46,721 nt of DNA from Macromonas bipunctata (GCF_002837135.1 NZ_NWBQ01000001.1:1-46721), one strand, 5' to 3'; shown: positions 1 through 10,365, counted from the first letter of the stretch. Program-made: numbers and translations. Notes: generated by a model not told the origin, from the letters alone.

Positions 1-17
1 TGGTGAAATATCCGGGT

Positions 18-43
18 TAAACCGGTGGCTGCCCGCCCTATAA
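18..43 (+). promoter_or_regulatory. Candidate sigma28 (FliA) promoter
   Basis: TAAA at 18-21 is followed after 14 bases by CCCTATAA at 36-43. This matches six of eight positions of the enterobacterial flagellar sigma28 -10 octamer GCCGATAA. It lies about 55 bases before the chosen start of a chemoreceptor gene, a class of gene commonly read by this sigma factor. The call is by eye from consensus only. Confidence 0.4.
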
Positions 44-98
44 AATCGAGTCCATCCGGGTGTCGCCGCTGCACCCCCTGCGGTACCAAGGATCAGCC

Positions 99-1640
99 AT
101 GCCAAGCCAAGCCAATATCAAAATCTGGGTGCAGTTGTTGTTCACCATCGGGGTGGCGTTGCTGGTGGTCTGGACGGGCGTGATCGCCTGGCAAAGCCAC
201 GTCTACCGCCAGTCGGCGCTGCAGCAGGCGCAAGAGTTCTCGCACAGCATGCACGAGGCCACCATGGCCGGCCTGACCGGCATGATGGTGACCGGCACCA
301 TCAACCAGAGCCAGGTGCTGCTGGATCAGCTCAACCACCTGGGCGCCATCCGCGGCGTGCGCGTGCTGCGGGCCCCGGCGGTCAGCAACACCTTTGGCCC
401 CGGCCACGCCCAGAACGCCGCGCCGCCCGACGCCAGCGAGCAATGGGTGCTGGCCAACGGCCGCGAGCGCATCGAGGTGGTGCAGGAGGGCGACTCCGAG
501 TACCTGCGCGCCATCCGCCCCACGCTGGCGCTGGGCAACTACCTGGGCAAGAACTGCTTGCTGTGCCACCAGGTGCCCGAAGGCACGGTGCTGGGCGCGG
601 TCAGCATGAAGGTCTCGCTCGACCAGGTCAACGCCGACCTGGCCGACCAGCGCTGGAAGTCGGTGCTGATTGCGGTGCTGACCAGCATTCCGGTGCTGAT
701 GCTGATCTATCCCTTTATCCGCAAGACCGTGACACGCCCGCTCGACGGTGGCGTGGCCGCCGCGCGCGCCATTGCCGGGGGCGACCTGACGCAGCAGATT
801 CCCGTCACCTCGCGCAACGAGATCGGCGGCCTGCAGCAGACGCTGCGCGACATGAACGACAGCCTGCGCCGCATCGTGGGCCAGGTGCGCGGCGGCACCG
901 ACGCCATCTTCCAGGCCGCGCGCGACATTGCGCAGGGCAACACCCACCTGTCGGCCCGCACCGAGCAGCAGACCCAGGCGCTGGAGCAGGTCGTCACGGC
1001 CCTGCACGGCCTGGCCAGCGCCGTGAGCCAGAACGCGGCCAGCGCCGGCCAGGCCAACCAGATGGTGCTGTCGGCGTCGGACGTGGCCCAGCGCGGTGGC
1101 GCCGTGGTGTCGCAGGTGGTGCAGCGCATGGACGCGATCCAGACCTCCTCGCAGAAGGTGGCCGACATCGTGGCCCTGATCGACAGCATCGCCTTCCAGA
1201 CCAACATCCTGGCGCTCAACGCCGCCGTCGAGGCCGCCCGTGCCGGCGAGCAAGGCAAGGGCTTTGCCGTGGTGGCCACCGAGGTGCGCAACCTGGCGCA
1301 GCGCACCGCCGCCGCCGCCGGCCAGATCAAGCACCTGATTGCCGACTCGGTGCAGCAGGTGTCGGCGGGCAGCACGCTGGTGCACCAGGCTGGTGCCACC
1401 ATGGACGACGTGGTACAAAGCATCCAGCGCATCACCGAAGTCATGGGCCAGATTGCCAGCGTCAGCGCCGAGCAGACCCAGGGCATTGCCCGCGTCAGCG
1501 ACGCCGTGACCGACATGGGCGGCATGACCCAGCAAAACGCGGCCCTGGTCGAGCAGGCCAGCGCAGCGGCCCAGTCGCTGCAGCAGCAGGCCGAGCAGCT
1601 CGAGCACGTGGTGAGCACCTTCCGTCTCGATGGCCGCTGA
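99..1640 (+). CDS. Methyl-accepting chemotaxis protein with periplasmic CXXCH haem-c motif
   Basis: This is an inner-membrane chemoreceptor of 513 residues that should signal to CheA/CheW. The ATG at 99 is preferred over the GTG at 60 because AAGGA lies 6-10 bases before it. A membrane helix spans about residues 12-31, a periplasmic sensor about 32-187, and a second helix about 188-207. A HAMP segment and the cytoplasmic coiled coil follow, with the conserved hairpin tip ([20 protein letters not shown]). The periplasmic part contains C153-L-L-C156-H157, the covalent haem-c attachment motif, close to the second helix. Known haem-c chemoreceptors sense redox state or gases, so a redox, oxygen or NO input is inferred. 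No C-terminal CheR-binding pentapeptide is seen. The gene is followed 31 bases later by a response regulator, so it may head a signalling operon. Confidence 0.9.
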   Translation: MPSQANIKIWVQLLFTIGVALLVVWTGVIAWQSHVYRQSALQQAQEFSHSMHEATMAGLTGMMVTGTINQSQVLLDQLNHLGAIRGVRVLRAPAVSNTFGPGHAQNAAPPDASEQWVLANGRERIEVVQEGDSEYLRAIRPTLALGNYLGKNCLLCHQVPEGTVLGAVSMKVSLDQVNADLADQRWKSVLIAVLTSIPVLMLIYPFIRKTVTRPLDGGVAAARAIAGGDLTQQIPVTSRNEIGGLQQTLRDMNDSLRRIVGQVRGGTDAIFQAARDIAQGNTHLSARTEQQTQALEQVVTALHGLASAVSQNAASAGQANQMVLSASDVAQRGGAVVSQVVQRMDAIQTSSQKVADIVALIDSIAFQTNILALNAAVEAARAGEQGKGFAVVATEVRNLAQRTAAAAGQIKHLIADSVQQVSAGSTLVHQAGATMDDVVQSIQRITEVMGQIASVSAEQTQGIARVSDAVTDMGGMTQQNAALVEQASAAAQSLQQQAEQLEHVVSTFRLDGR

Positions 1641-1671
1641 GAACCCCCCGCATTCCGAGAGGAGCCCCACC

Positions 1672-2738
1672 ATGCCCACCCTGTTACAGCAGTCCCGCAT
1701 CTTCGTCGTGGACGACGAGCCCGCCAACCTGCGCCTGATGGAGAAAATGCTGAGCAAGGAAGGCTACCTGCAAACGGTGCTGATTGCCGACCCGCGCGAG
1801 GTGCTGTGCCCCTGTACCGCCAGCAAGCGCCCGACCTGATCCTGCTTGACATCAACATGCCGCACCTCGATGGTTACGAGGTGCTGGAGTTGCTCAATGG
1901 CCTCAACGACCCGACCCCGGCGCCGGTGATTATGCTCACGGCCCAGAACGGCCGTGAGCATCTGCTACAAGCCCTGGCCGGCGGTGCACGCGATTTCGTG
2001 ACCAAGCCCTTCGACCGCGCCGAGCTGGTGATGCGCGTGCGCAACCTGCTCGAAGTCCACCAGGCGCACCGGCTGGTACACAACCAGAAAACCGTGCTGG
2101 AAGAAATGGTGCACCACCGCACGCAGGAGCTCAACCAGTCGCGCCTGGAGGTGGTGCGCCGCCTGGGCCGTGCCGCCGAGTACCGCGACAACGAGACCGG
2201 CCTGCACATCATCCGCATGAGCCGCTACGCCGCGCTGATGGCGGCCAGCCTGGGCTGGAGCGACGCCGACTGCGAGCTGCTGCTGCACGCCAGCCCCATG
2301 CACGACATCGGCAAGATCGGCATTCCCGACCACATCCTGCTCAAGCCCGGCAAGTTCGAGCCCGACGAGTGGGAGGTGATGAAGCGCCACGCCCAGATGG
2401 GCGCCGACATCCTCAGCGACGGCGACTCCGTGCTGATGCAGCTGGCGCGCGACATCGCCCTGACCCACCACGAGAAATGGGACGGCAGTGGCTACCCCAA
2501 CGGCCTGGCCGGCACCGACATCCCGCAGGCGGGCCGCATCGTGGCGGTGGCCGACGTGTTCGACGCGCTCACCTCGTCGCGCCCCTACAAGAAGGCCTGG
2601 CCGGTGGAAGACGCGGTGCGCCTGCTGCAGGAGCAGTCCGGGCGCCACTTTGACCCCGAAATCATCAGCCACTTCCTGGCCTTGCTGCCCGAGATCGTGG
2701 CCATCCGCAACAGCAACCTGGAGCCAGCGGACAGCTGA
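1672..2738 (+). pseudogene. HD-GYP response regulator (c-di-GMP phosphodiesterase), frameshifted
   Basis: The protein would consist of a receiver domain, a linker and an HD-GYP domain that hydrolyses c-di-GMP. The ATG at 1672 follows a good ribosome site (GAGAGGAG). The reading frame that begins there ends at 1839. The rest of the receiver and all of the HD-GYP domain continue in another frame from about 1806 to 2738. The break lies at CTGTGCCC (1804-1811): removing one TG (1807-1808) restores [20 protein letters not shown], which aligns with the paralogous receiver at 2752. The HD-GYP part has intact signature residues, namely HDIGKIG, HHEKWDGSGYP and the downstream metal-binding His residues. 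The acidic pocket (VVDDE) and the phosphorylated Asp (LLDIN) fall on opposite sides of the lesion, so neither fragment has a working receiver. A GTG at 1806 could in principle start the second part. Sequencing error cannot be excluded. Confidence 0.8.
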
Positions 2739-2751
2739 GCCCACCTTCCCC

Positions 2752-5523
2752 ATGACCGACAATTCCCGCAGCCAGGCCCGCATCCTGGTGGTGGACGACG
2801 AACCCATCAACCTCAAGCTGCTGGACAAGCTGCTGCGCAGCGAGGGCTACACCGAACTCGAGCTGGTCGATTCCCCCGCCCAGGTGCTGCCCGCCTACCA
2901 GCGCCAGCGCCCCGACCTGATCCTGCTCGACCTCAACATGCCCGGCATGAACGGCTTCGAGGTCCTGAACCAGCTGCAGGCCCTCAACGACCCGCTGATG
3001 CCGCCCACCATCATCGTGACGGCGCAGTCCAGCCACCGCTTCCTGCTGCAGGCGCTGCAGGCCGGCGCGCGCGACTTCGTGACCAAGCCGTTCGACCGCC
3101 ACGAACTGCTGCTGCGGGTGCGCAACTCGCTGGACGCGCACCTCAGCCACGTGCTGCTGCACGACACGCAACACCAGCTGGCGCAGCAGGTGGAGCTGCG
3201 CGGCGCGGCGCTGCAGCGTGCCGAGAGCGCGACCAAGGTCAAGAGCAAGTTCCTCTCCAACATGAGCCACGAGCTGCGCACGCCGATGAACGCGATCCTG
3301 GGCATGCTGCAGCTGCTGCAGACCACCGCGCTCAACCCCAGCCAGACCGACTACGTGCAAAAGACCCAGCAGGCGGCCAAGTCGCTGCTGGGCATCCTCA
3401 ACGACATCCTGGATTTTTCCAAGATCGAGGCCGGCAAGATGCAGCTTGACCCCGAGCCGTTCGAGTTCGAGCAGCTGCTGCAGGAGCTGAGCTTCATCCT
3501 GTTCAGCAACCTGGGCGGCAAGCGCCTGGAGCTGCTGTTTGACATCGACGTGGACATGCCGCGCGTGGTGGTGGCCGACGCGCTGCGCCTCAAGCAGGTG
3601 CTCATCAACCTGGGCAGCAACGCGCTCAAGTTCACCGCGCAGGGCGAGGTGCAGCTGACCGTGCGCGTGCAGCGCCGCGAGGCCGAGCGGGTGTGGGTCT
3701 ATTTTGCGCTGCGCGATTCGGGCATTGGCATTGCGCCCGAGCAGCAGGCGCGCATCTTCGAGGGCTTCTCGCAGGCCGAGGCCTCCACCTCGCGCCGCTT
3801 TGGCGGCACCGGGCTGGGGCTGGCCATCAGCCGACGCCTGGTGCAGCTCATGGGCGGCGACTTGCAGCTGCACAGCGTGCCGGGGCAGGGCTCCACCTTC
3901 TATTTCGAGATTCCGCTGGGCTTGTCGGCCCCGATGGCGGCCGAACCGCAGGGCCTGGCCGACTGGCCCGACGCCTTGCAGGACTGGCACCTGCTGGTGA
4001 TCGAGCCGCACACCGCCGCGCGCGCCCTGCTGCTGGACCTGGCCGCCACCCTGCACTGGCCCGCCCAGGCCTGCACCGACCCGGCCCAGGCCCGCGAGCT
4101 GCTGGAGCAAGCCCACGCCGCCGGCCAGCCCTTCCAGGCCGTGTGGTTCGACATCGAGGCCCTGCCAGCGGACCAGGCCTTGCAGCAGCTGCAGCAACTG
4201 CGCCAGCCCCTGCCCGACGGCAGCGCCGCGCCACACATCTTCCTGCTGGCGCGCCCGGGGGTGGACTTGTCGTGGTCGGCCATGCTCAAGGCCGACGCCA
4301 CCGCCAGCGCCGCCAGCGAGAGCTGGCTCTTCAAGCCCATTACCTTCAGCAGCGTCAAGACCAGCATGCAACGCTGGTTGCGCCACGGCAGCACCCAGGC
4401 CTCGGCCGCCACGGCGCCGGAGCTGGCGGGCGCGCCGCCCTCGCACTGCCCGGGTCTGGCCGGGGTGCGCATCCTGCTGGTGGAGGACAACCCCATCAAC
4501 CAGGACGTGGCCATGCAGCTGCTGCAGCGCGAAGGCGCCCTCGTCACGCTGGCCGAAAACGGCCTGGAGGCGGTGCAGCGCCTGTCCACGCCGCAGCTCG
4601 ACTTTGACCTGGTGCTGATGGACATGCAGATGCACGTGATGGACGGGCTGCAGGCCACGCGCCTGATCCGCGAACAGCTCAAGCTGCTGGACTTGCCGAT
4701 CGTGGCCATGACCGCCAACGCCATGGCCTCGGACCGCGACGCTTGCCTGGCCGTCGGCATGAACGACCACGTCGGCAAGCCGTTTGACATCGTGCAACTG
4801 GTGGCGGTGATGCAGCGCATCCTGGGCTGTGCCCCGGCGGGTGGCACCGCCGCTGCGTCCGCGTCGGCCCCGGTGGATCTGTCGTCGGCGGTGGCGCAGG
4901 TCACGGCCACGGTGGTGTTGGATGCCGAGACCGCCGTCAAGCGCCTGGGGGGCGACCGCCTGTTCTACATCAAGATCCTGCAACGCTTTGTGGCGCTGCT
5001 GGAGCAAGAGCTGCACCAGGCCCAGCACCACTGGGAGGCCGCCGAAGGCAAGCTTGCCGAGCGCCTGCTGCACACCCTCAAGGGCAATGCCGGTGCGGTG
5101 GGAGCGCACCTGCTGTCGCAGGCGCTGGCCGCCGCCGAAAAAACCGCGCGCGCGCTGGCGCCGGGCATGCTGCTGCCGCCGTACCCGGTGGAGCTGTACC
5201 GCCTGGCGCAGGCGGTGCAGCAGGCCAGCGACGACCTGCACCGCCTGTGGGCACTGCCGCTGCCGTCCATGGCGCCGGCACCAGCCGCCGCACCGGTGGC
5301 CGAAGGGCAGGCGCTTTCGCCGCAGGTGCGCCAGAGTCTGGAACATCTGATACCCTTGCTGGCCGCACAGGACATGGAAGCCCTGGACCGCTTTGACGAG
5401 CTGATGGCGCACCACGACACCCTGCCCGCCACGGCCCAGGTACAGGCGTTGCAAGCCGCCATGGACGGCATGGACTTCCTGGCCGCGCACGACCTGGCCG
5501 TGGCGCTGCTGGCCCAGCCATGA
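2752..5523 (+). CDS. Hybrid histidine kinase REC-HisKA-HATPase-pseudoREC-REC-HPt
   Basis: This is a 923-residue phosphorelay kinase without membrane helices. It starts at the ATG 13 bases after the HD-GYP gene. The order is a receiver (about 10-125, phospho-Asp D60 in LLDLNMP), HisKA (H173 in [10 protein letters not shown]) and HATPase (DSGIGIAP about 322-329, [10 protein letters not shown] about 351-360). A degenerate receiver-like segment follows (about 413-545, ending in a W-L-F-K-P-I element but lacking the acidic pair), then a full receiver (VEDN about 577-580, D624) and an HPt domain (H774 in LLHTLKGNA). Such architecture allows a complete His-Asp-His relay in one chain. The input must come through phosphorylation of the N-terminal receiver or through partner proteins. 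The final acceptor could be the stand-alone receiver encoded immediately downstream. Confidence 0.9.
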   Translation: MTDNSRSQARILVVDDEPINLKLLDKLLRSEGYTELELVDSPAQVLPAYQRQRPDLILLDLNMPGMNGFEVLNQLQALNDPLMPPTIIVTAQSSHRFLLQALQAGARDFVTKPFDRHELLLRVRNSLDAHLSHVLLHDTQHQLAQQVELRGAALQRAESATKVKSKFLSNMSHELRTPMNAILGMLQLLQTTALNPSQTDYVQKTQQAAKSLLGILNDILDFSKIEAGKMQLDPEPFEFEQLLQELSFILFSNLGGKRLELLFDIDVDMPRVVVADALRLKQVLINLGSNALKFTAQGEVQLTVRVQRREAERVWVYFALRDSGIGIAPEQQARIFEGFSQAEASTSRRFGGTGLGLAISRRLVQLMGGDLQLHSVPGQGSTFYFEIPLGLSAPMAAEPQGLADWPDALQDWHLLVIEPHTAARALLLDLAATLHWPAQACTDPAQARELLEQAHAAGQPFQAVWFDIEALPADQALQQLQQLRQPLPDGSAAPHIFLLARPGVDLSWSAMLKADATASAASESWLFKPITFSSVKTSMQRWLRHGSTQASAATAPELAGAPPSHCPGLAGVRILLVEDNPINQDVAMQLLQREGALVTLAENGLEAVQRLSTPQLDFDLVLMDMQMHVMDGLQATRLIREQLKLLDLPIVAMTANAMASDRDACLAVGMNDHVGKPFDIVQLVAVMQRILGCAPAGGTAAASASAPVDLSSAVAQVTATVVLDAETAVKRLGGDRLFYIKILQRFVALLEQELHQAQHHWEAAEGKLAERLLHTLKGNAGAVGAHLLSQALAAAEKTARALAPGMLLPPYPVELYRLAQAVQQASDDLHRLWALPLPSMAPAPAAAPVAEGQALSPQVRQSLEHLIPLLAAQDMEALDRFDELMAHHDTLPATAQVQALQAAMDGMDFLAAHDLAVALLAQP

Positions 5524-5593
5524 CGCCTGCCATCCCCGCCTTGGCCCTCATCCACCCCGTGACCCGACCCCACTTTTTGCCTTGCCCTTGCAT

Positions 5594-6043
5594 ATGCCCA
5601 CTCCCGCCGAAGCTTCCGTAACCCCCGCGCCGACGTCAGCGCCTGCGGCAGGCTGGCACTGGCCCGCCAACGCCCGCGTGCTGGTGGTGGACGACAACCT
5701 CATCAACCAGACCGTGGCGGCCAAGCTGCTGCAGCGCCAAGGCCTGCAGGTGGCGCTGGCGAACGACGGCAGCCAGGCGGTGCAGGAAGTGATGCACACG
5801 CCGTTCAACTTGATCCTGATGGACTTGCAGATGCCGGTGATGGACGGCCTGCAGGCCACGCGCACCATCCGCACCCTGCCCAACGGCGCTGAAGTGCCGA
5901 TCGTGGCGCTGACGGCCAACGTGTTCGAGGACGACCGCCGCCGCTGCGTCGAGGCGGGCATGAACGACTTTCTGGCCAAACCCGTCAGCCCCAACCTGCT
6001 GTACGCCACCCTGGCACGCTGGATGGGTGCCACGCCGCACTGA
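5594..6043 (+). CDS. Single-domain response regulator (CheY/Spo0F-like receiver)
   Basis: This 149-residue protein has a proline/alanine-rich N-terminal tail of about 25 residues followed by one receiver domain. It has the acidic pair in VLVVDDN, the phosphorylated Asp in LILMDLQMP, the conserved Thr in IVALTAN and the Lys in FLAKPVS. There is no output domain. The domain closely resembles the C-terminal receivers of BarA/EvgS-type hybrid kinases. It lies 70 bases after the hybrid kinase with an HPt domain, so a phosphorelay acceptor or phosphate sink is the most likely role. The start is uncertain because no Shine-Dalgarno sequence precedes the ATG at 5594. A TTG four codons earlier is in frame. 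Confidence 0.85.
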   Translation: MPTPAEASVTPAPTSAPAAGWHWPANARVLVVDDNLINQTVAAKLLQRQGLQVALANDGSQAVQEVMHTPFNLILMDLQMPVMDGLQATRTIRTLPNGAEVPIVALTANVFEDDRRRCVEAGMNDFLAKPVSPNLLYATLARWMGATPH

Positions 6044-6071
6044 AGCGGCCCGCGCGCCAGCGCCATCAGTG

Positions 6072-6092
6072 CCACCTCCCACAGGAGGGTGG
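6072..6092. terminator. Possible bidirectional terminator between convergent genes
   Basis: CCACCTCC (6072-6079) pairs with GGAGG-G-TGG (6084-6092) around a CACA loop, with one bulged G. A short T-run (TTT) follows on the plus strand. It lies between the stop of the single receiver (6043) and the stop of the convergent kinase (6098). The stem is imperfect. Confidence 0.3.
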
Positions 6093-6097
6093 TGGTT

Positions 6098-9000
6098 TCA
6101 GGCCGTGGCGGCGGGGGGCGGCGTTGCCGCAGCGCTGGCGTCTGGCACAGCCAGCCAGGCGCGCACCTTCTCGATGAACACCGGCACGTCCAGCGGCTTG
6201 GTAATGTAGTCCTCGAAGCCAGCGGCCAGGCCACGCGCCACGTCCTTGGGCAGGGCGTTGGCGGTCACGGCCACGATCGGCACCTGGCGCAGCGACTCGA
6301 TCGTCCGCAGCCGGGCCAGCACCTTGTAGCCGTCCATGTCGGGCATGTTGATGTCGAGCAGGATCAGCTGCGGCAGGTAGGCCTGCGCCAGGTCTATGCC
6401 CAGCTGCGGTGTGTGCGCCTGCAGCACCTGCACGCCCGGCATCTGCTCCAGCATGTGCGTCATCAGCTTGAGGTTGGAGGGGTTGTCGTCCACGCACAGC
6501 ACGCTGTGGCGGGGCCGTGCCGCTTTCTGGCGGGCGTCCGGGGCCTCGGTGGGTGCGGGGGGGGTATGACCGTGGAGGTGTGGCCGGGTTCGGGCCCGCC
6601 CGCCAGCAGCGGCAGCACCACGCTGAAGGTGCTGCCCATGCCCACCGTGCTCTCGAAGCTGATGTGGCCGTGCATCAGCGTGGCCAGGCGCTGGCAGATC
6701 GTCAGGCCGATGCCGGTGCCTTCGATGTTGCTGCCCTCGGCGCCCAGCCGGTTGAAAGGCTGGAACACCTGGCGCTGGTGCTCGGGCGAGATGCCGTTGC
6801 CGGTGTCGATGACGCTGATGCAGGCCTGCGGCCCCTGCTCGGCGCCGTGCTGCGCCTGCACGCTGATGCGCACCTGCCCGCCGGGCCGGTTGTACTTGAC
6901 CGCGTTGGACAGCAGGTTGAGCAAGATCTGCTTGAGCCGCATCCGGTCGGCCTGCACGCACCAGTGCTCGGCCACCGCCAGCTCCAGCGTGATGTCGCGC
7001 TCGGCCGCCATGGCGGCAATCAGCCACTCGCAGTCCTGCACCACCTCGTGCAGCGCCACCGGCTCCAGCGACAGATCCAGCTGCCCCGACTCGATCTTGC
7101 TCAGGTCCAGCACCTCGTTGATGAGGCCCAGCAGGTGGCGCCCGGCCTTGAGGATCTCGTTGACGTGATCCTCCTGCTCCTCGTCCAGCGCCGCGCCGCT
7201 GTATTGCAGCATCTGGCCAAAGCCCATGATGGCGTTGAGTGGCGTGCGCAGCTCGTGGCTCATGCTCGACAGGAACGCGCTCTTGGCCTCGTTGGCGGCG
7301 TTGGCCGCCTCGCGCGAGGCCACCAGCTCCGACAGGTCGGTCAGCGCACCAAACATCATCCAGGGCGCGCCGCTGGCGGTGCGCGTCATCACGCTGCCGC
7401 TGTTGAGCACCCAGACCCAGTGCCCCGCCTTGTGGCGCAGCCGCATCTCGTGGCGGTAGTGCACGTCGGCGTTCACAAAGTGCTGCGCCAGCAGCGATGT
7501 GCCGTAGGCCAGGTCGTCGGGGTGGGTCAGGTGCTTCCAGCTCTCGATGTTGAAGGATTCGAGCTCGTGGGGCCGGTAGCCCAGCAGTTCCCAGGCGATG
7601 GCGTTCATCTCCAGGCTGCCGGTCTGCACGTTCCACTCCCAGGTGCCGATGCGCGTGCCGTCGATGATGCTGGCCAGGCGCTGGCGTTCCTGCTGCAGCA
7701 CCCGCTCGCGCTGCTTGCCGGGGCTGATGTTTTGCAGCGTGCCCTCAATGCAGGCGCCCGTGCCGGCCTGCGGCTGCGTGTCGGCGTAGCCCACCATGCG
7801 GTACCAGCCGTGCGCCCCGGACTGCCGGGGCTGGAGCTCCAGCTCCAGGTCGAACTGGCCGCCGTCGCGCTGCACGTCCTGCACCGCCTGCTGCAACTGC
7901 GCCCGCTGCTCGTCGCAGGCAATGTCGTGCAGCAGCACGTCCCAGGTCACGCTGCCAGCGTTGCCCAGCAGCGCCTGCAGCTCCTGCTGCAGCGGTGGCG
8001 ACAGCGTCAGCACGCCGCTGCCAGTGTCCAGCGACCACAGCCCGATGTCGGCGGCGCGGTTGCTGCGCTCCAGCGCGCGCTGGCTCACCTGTGCCTGCCG
8101 GGTGGCGTGCGCCAGCTGTTCGCTCAGGCGCCACAGGTGCTGGCTGCGGCGCACCAGCCAGTGCAGCACGTAGCCCAGCAGCCCCAGGCTGATGGCCATC
8201 ACCGGCAGAATGTAGAGCGCCATGCCCAGCAGCACCTGCTGCGCCGCCGTGTTGGGCAGCATGGACACCTGGATCAGCACCGGCGCCTGCCCCACGGGCA
8301 GCGGGGCGCTGTCGGCCCGGAAGTTGAGCCGACGCCAGATCCAGTGGCCGTTGGCGTCCAGGTGGCGGCCGTTCGGCGTGGCCTGCATGCGCTGCCACAC
8401 CTGCGGGTGGCGTTGCGCAAACGACGCCTTGTGCGGCAGCATGAAGCCCCATTCGTCGGCGGCATTGCTGGCGCGCAGCCAGTAGCCCTCGGCGTTGAGC
8501 AGCTGGCTGCGTTCCTCCCACACGTTCTGGCGCGGCAACTGGTCGAGCCACGCGCTGGCGTCCACGTTGACGATGAGGATGCCGCGCGGCTGCTGCGCCT
8601 CGTCCTGCACCTGCAGCGCCAGGCGCAGCGTGGGCACCACCGGGTACTCGATCTCGCCGTTTTCCACGTTCAGATCCAGCGACGAGACGTACACCTCGTT
8701 GGGCCCGAGCGCCATTGTGTCCTTGAAATAGTAGCGGTCGCCCTTGTACTGCAGCTGCCCGGGTGGTGCCACCGTCACCACATGGCGGCCCTGGTTGATG
8801 CGCAGCCGCTCCATGCCGCTCTCGTCGATCCAGCGCAGCTGCGTCAGCTGCGCCTTGGTCTGGATGGCGCTGTAGAGCGATTCCTCGGCCTGCTGGCGGC
8901 CCGTGGCGCTGGGGGTCTGGATGTAGCGTCGCAGCGCCACGTCCTGGTTGATGCCACGCAGCAGGTTGAGGTAGGCGTCAAACGCCTCTTGCAGCTGCGC

Positions 9001-9243
9001 TTCGCGGTTGTCCACCGCCAGCTGCTGCAGGCTGTAGAAGCGCGACTGGGTGGCCAGGTGCAGCTGCTGCAGGCTGAACAGCCCCGTGCCCAGCATCAGC
9101 AGCACCAGCGGCACAAACAGCTTCCAGAACGCGTGCCGCGTGCGCAGCAGCCGGTGCAGCCCCCGCGTTACCGCATGCCCCGTGTCCGCTGGCAAGGCGT
9201 CGGCGTGGTGGCCCGGCGGATCAGCAGGAAACAAGGACGGCAT
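6098..9243 (-). CDS. Membrane hybrid histidine kinase, receiver out of frame at a poly-C tract
   Basis: The first 926 codons (9243 down to 6463) form one frame. Membrane helix 1 is at about residues 41-58, followed by a periplasmic dCache-like sensor (about 60-335, with RYYFKDTMALGPNEVYVSSL), helix 2 at about 340-365, PAS segments, HisKA ([20 protein letters not shown]) and HATPase (DTGNGISPE, GTGIGLTICQ). Just after the HATPase the frame enters an 8-base C tract (6557-6564 on the plus strand). It then reads nonsense and stops. The C-terminal receiver ([35 protein letters not shown]) lies in the next frame, down to 6098. One added C would join the two into a 1,048-residue hybrid kinase. As written, the kinase core is intact but lacks its receiver. 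Homopolymer slippage in the cell or a sequencing error would both explain this. Confidence 0.8.
6557..6564. repeat. Homopolymer tract (8 G on plus, 8 C in the coding strand)
   Basis: The tract lies exactly at the frame break between the HATPase and receiver domains of the kinase encoded on the minus strand. A tract of 9 or 6 bases would keep the receiver in frame; 8 does not. Tracts of this type can be contingency loci that switch a protein on and off by slippage, and they are also common sequencing-error sites. Confidence 0.6.
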
Positions 9244-9286
9244 ACGGCAAGTGGCAACGGGGGGTGGGGAGGTATTCTACGGTGCT

Positions 9287-9302
9287 ACCGGCAGACGCCG
9301 GT
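9287..9302. repeat. Perfect hairpin between HD-GYP gene 2 and kinase 2
   Basis: ACCGGC (9287-9292) and GCCGGT (9297-9302) are perfect arms around a 4-base loop. The hairpin starts 15 bases upstream of the T-less end of the restored HD-GYP frame and about 45 bases before the kinase ATG at 9243. No T-run follows on the minus strand, so it is not a standard intrinsic terminator. It could be an operator or a processing element. Confidence 0.3.
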
Positions 9303-9414
9303 GTGGCATTCACTCCGCCGTGGCCGGGACCGGATTGCCCCCGGCCAGCACGGCCGTCAGCGCATCGACCACCGCCGGGTCGAACTGCACGCCCCGGTTG
9401 CGCAGCACCACCGC

Positions 9415-10365
9415 CTAGGCCTCGTCCGGGCTCAGGTTCTCGTGCATGGTCAGCTCCCAGCCCGCCGGGTCGCAGTAGGCGGTGGCCACCGCCAGGATGC
9501 GCGCCAGCAGCGGAATCTGCTCGCCGCTGAGCTTGTCGGGGTAGCCCTGGCCGTTGTAGCACTCGTGGTGCGCGCGCACGACGGCGGCCACGGGCGGCAT
9601 GTCGTCCATGCCCTGCAGCACCTGTGCGCCCCATTCGGCGTGCTTGCGGAACACCCCCTGTTCCCTGGACGTCAGGTGGGCCACGGGTTTTTCCAGGATC
9701 GCGTCGGGTATGCCCACCATGCCAATGTGGTGCAGCAGCGCCGCCAGCACCAGGCGCTGCACCTCCTCGTCGGGCACGCCCATGTGGCGTGCGAGCTTGC
9801 GCGCCATCTGGGCCGCGTTGCGCCCCTGGCCGGCCAGGTGGCTGTTGCGCAGCTCCATCAGGTTGACCAGCGAGCGCACCGTGGTCAGGAAGCTGGCCTT
9901 GATGTGCTCGTTGGCGGTCTGCAGCTCCTGCGTGCGCTCCTGCACGCGCTGCTCCAGGTGCAGCTGGGCCAGGCGCGCGTCGATGGCGTTGCGCACCCGC
10001 AGCAGCAGCTCGTTGCGGTCGAATGGCTTGCTGATGAAGTCGCGCGCCCCAGCCTGCAGCGCCTTGAGCAGAAAATCGCGCCCGTTCTGCGCTGTCAGGA
10101 TGATGACGGGCGGCAGCAGCGGATCCTTGAGCGCCTGCAGCTGCTGCAGCACGCCAAAGCCGTCCAGACCCGGCATGTTGAGGTCGAGCAAGATCAGGTC
10201 GGGCCGCTGCTGCTGGTAGCTGGGCAGCACCTCCTCGGGCTTGCCAATCAGGTGCAGCGTGCCGTAGCCCTCGGTGGTCAGCAGCTTGTCAACCAGTTTC
10301 AGGTTGACGGGTTCGTCGTCCACCACAAAGATGCGGGCTTGTGCTGGAGAGGTGGCAATGCTCAT
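9415..10365 (-). CDS. Response regulator with degenerate HD-GYP domain, truncated by an in-frame amber codon
   Basis: This encodes a receiver (VVDDEPVNLKL, phospho-Asp in [21 protein letters not shown]) followed by an HD-GYP-like domain. The ATG at 10365 overlaps the stop of the upstream kinase as ATGA, so the two are translationally coupled. The frame ends at TAG (9417-9415). Reading through it gives a further 34 family-like codons (AVVLRNRGVQFDPAVVDAL) and a TGA at 9312-9310. The stop therefore looks like a point mutation removing the last helix region. The catalytic signature is also altered: HD-x-GK is HHIGMVG and HHExxDGxGYP is HHECYNGQGYP, so a metal-ligand Asp and the catalytic Lys are missing. 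It is probably inactive as a c-di-GMP phosphodiesterase, but could still act as a receiver-controlled adaptor. Confidence 0.8.
   Translation of the reverse strand: MSIATSPAQARIFVVDDEPVNLKLVDKLLTTEGYGTLHLIGKPEEVLPSYQQQRPDLILLDLNMPGLDGFGVLQQLQALKDPLLPPVIILTAQNGRDFLLKALQAGARDFISKPFDRNELLLRVRNAIDARLAQLHLEQRVQERTQELQTANEHIKASFLTTVRSLVNLMELRNSHLAGQGRNAAQMARKLARHMGVPDEEVQRLVLAALLHHIGMVGIPDAILEKPVAHLTSREQGVFRKHAEWGAQVLQGMDDMPPVAAVVRAHHECYNGQGYPDKLSGEQIPLLARILAVATAYCDPAGWELTMHENLSPDEA

Noticed and set aside
2665-5490. A 941-codon minus-strand frame opposite the first hybrid kinase
   Set aside because: It is antisense shadow of the kinase with no recognisable domains.
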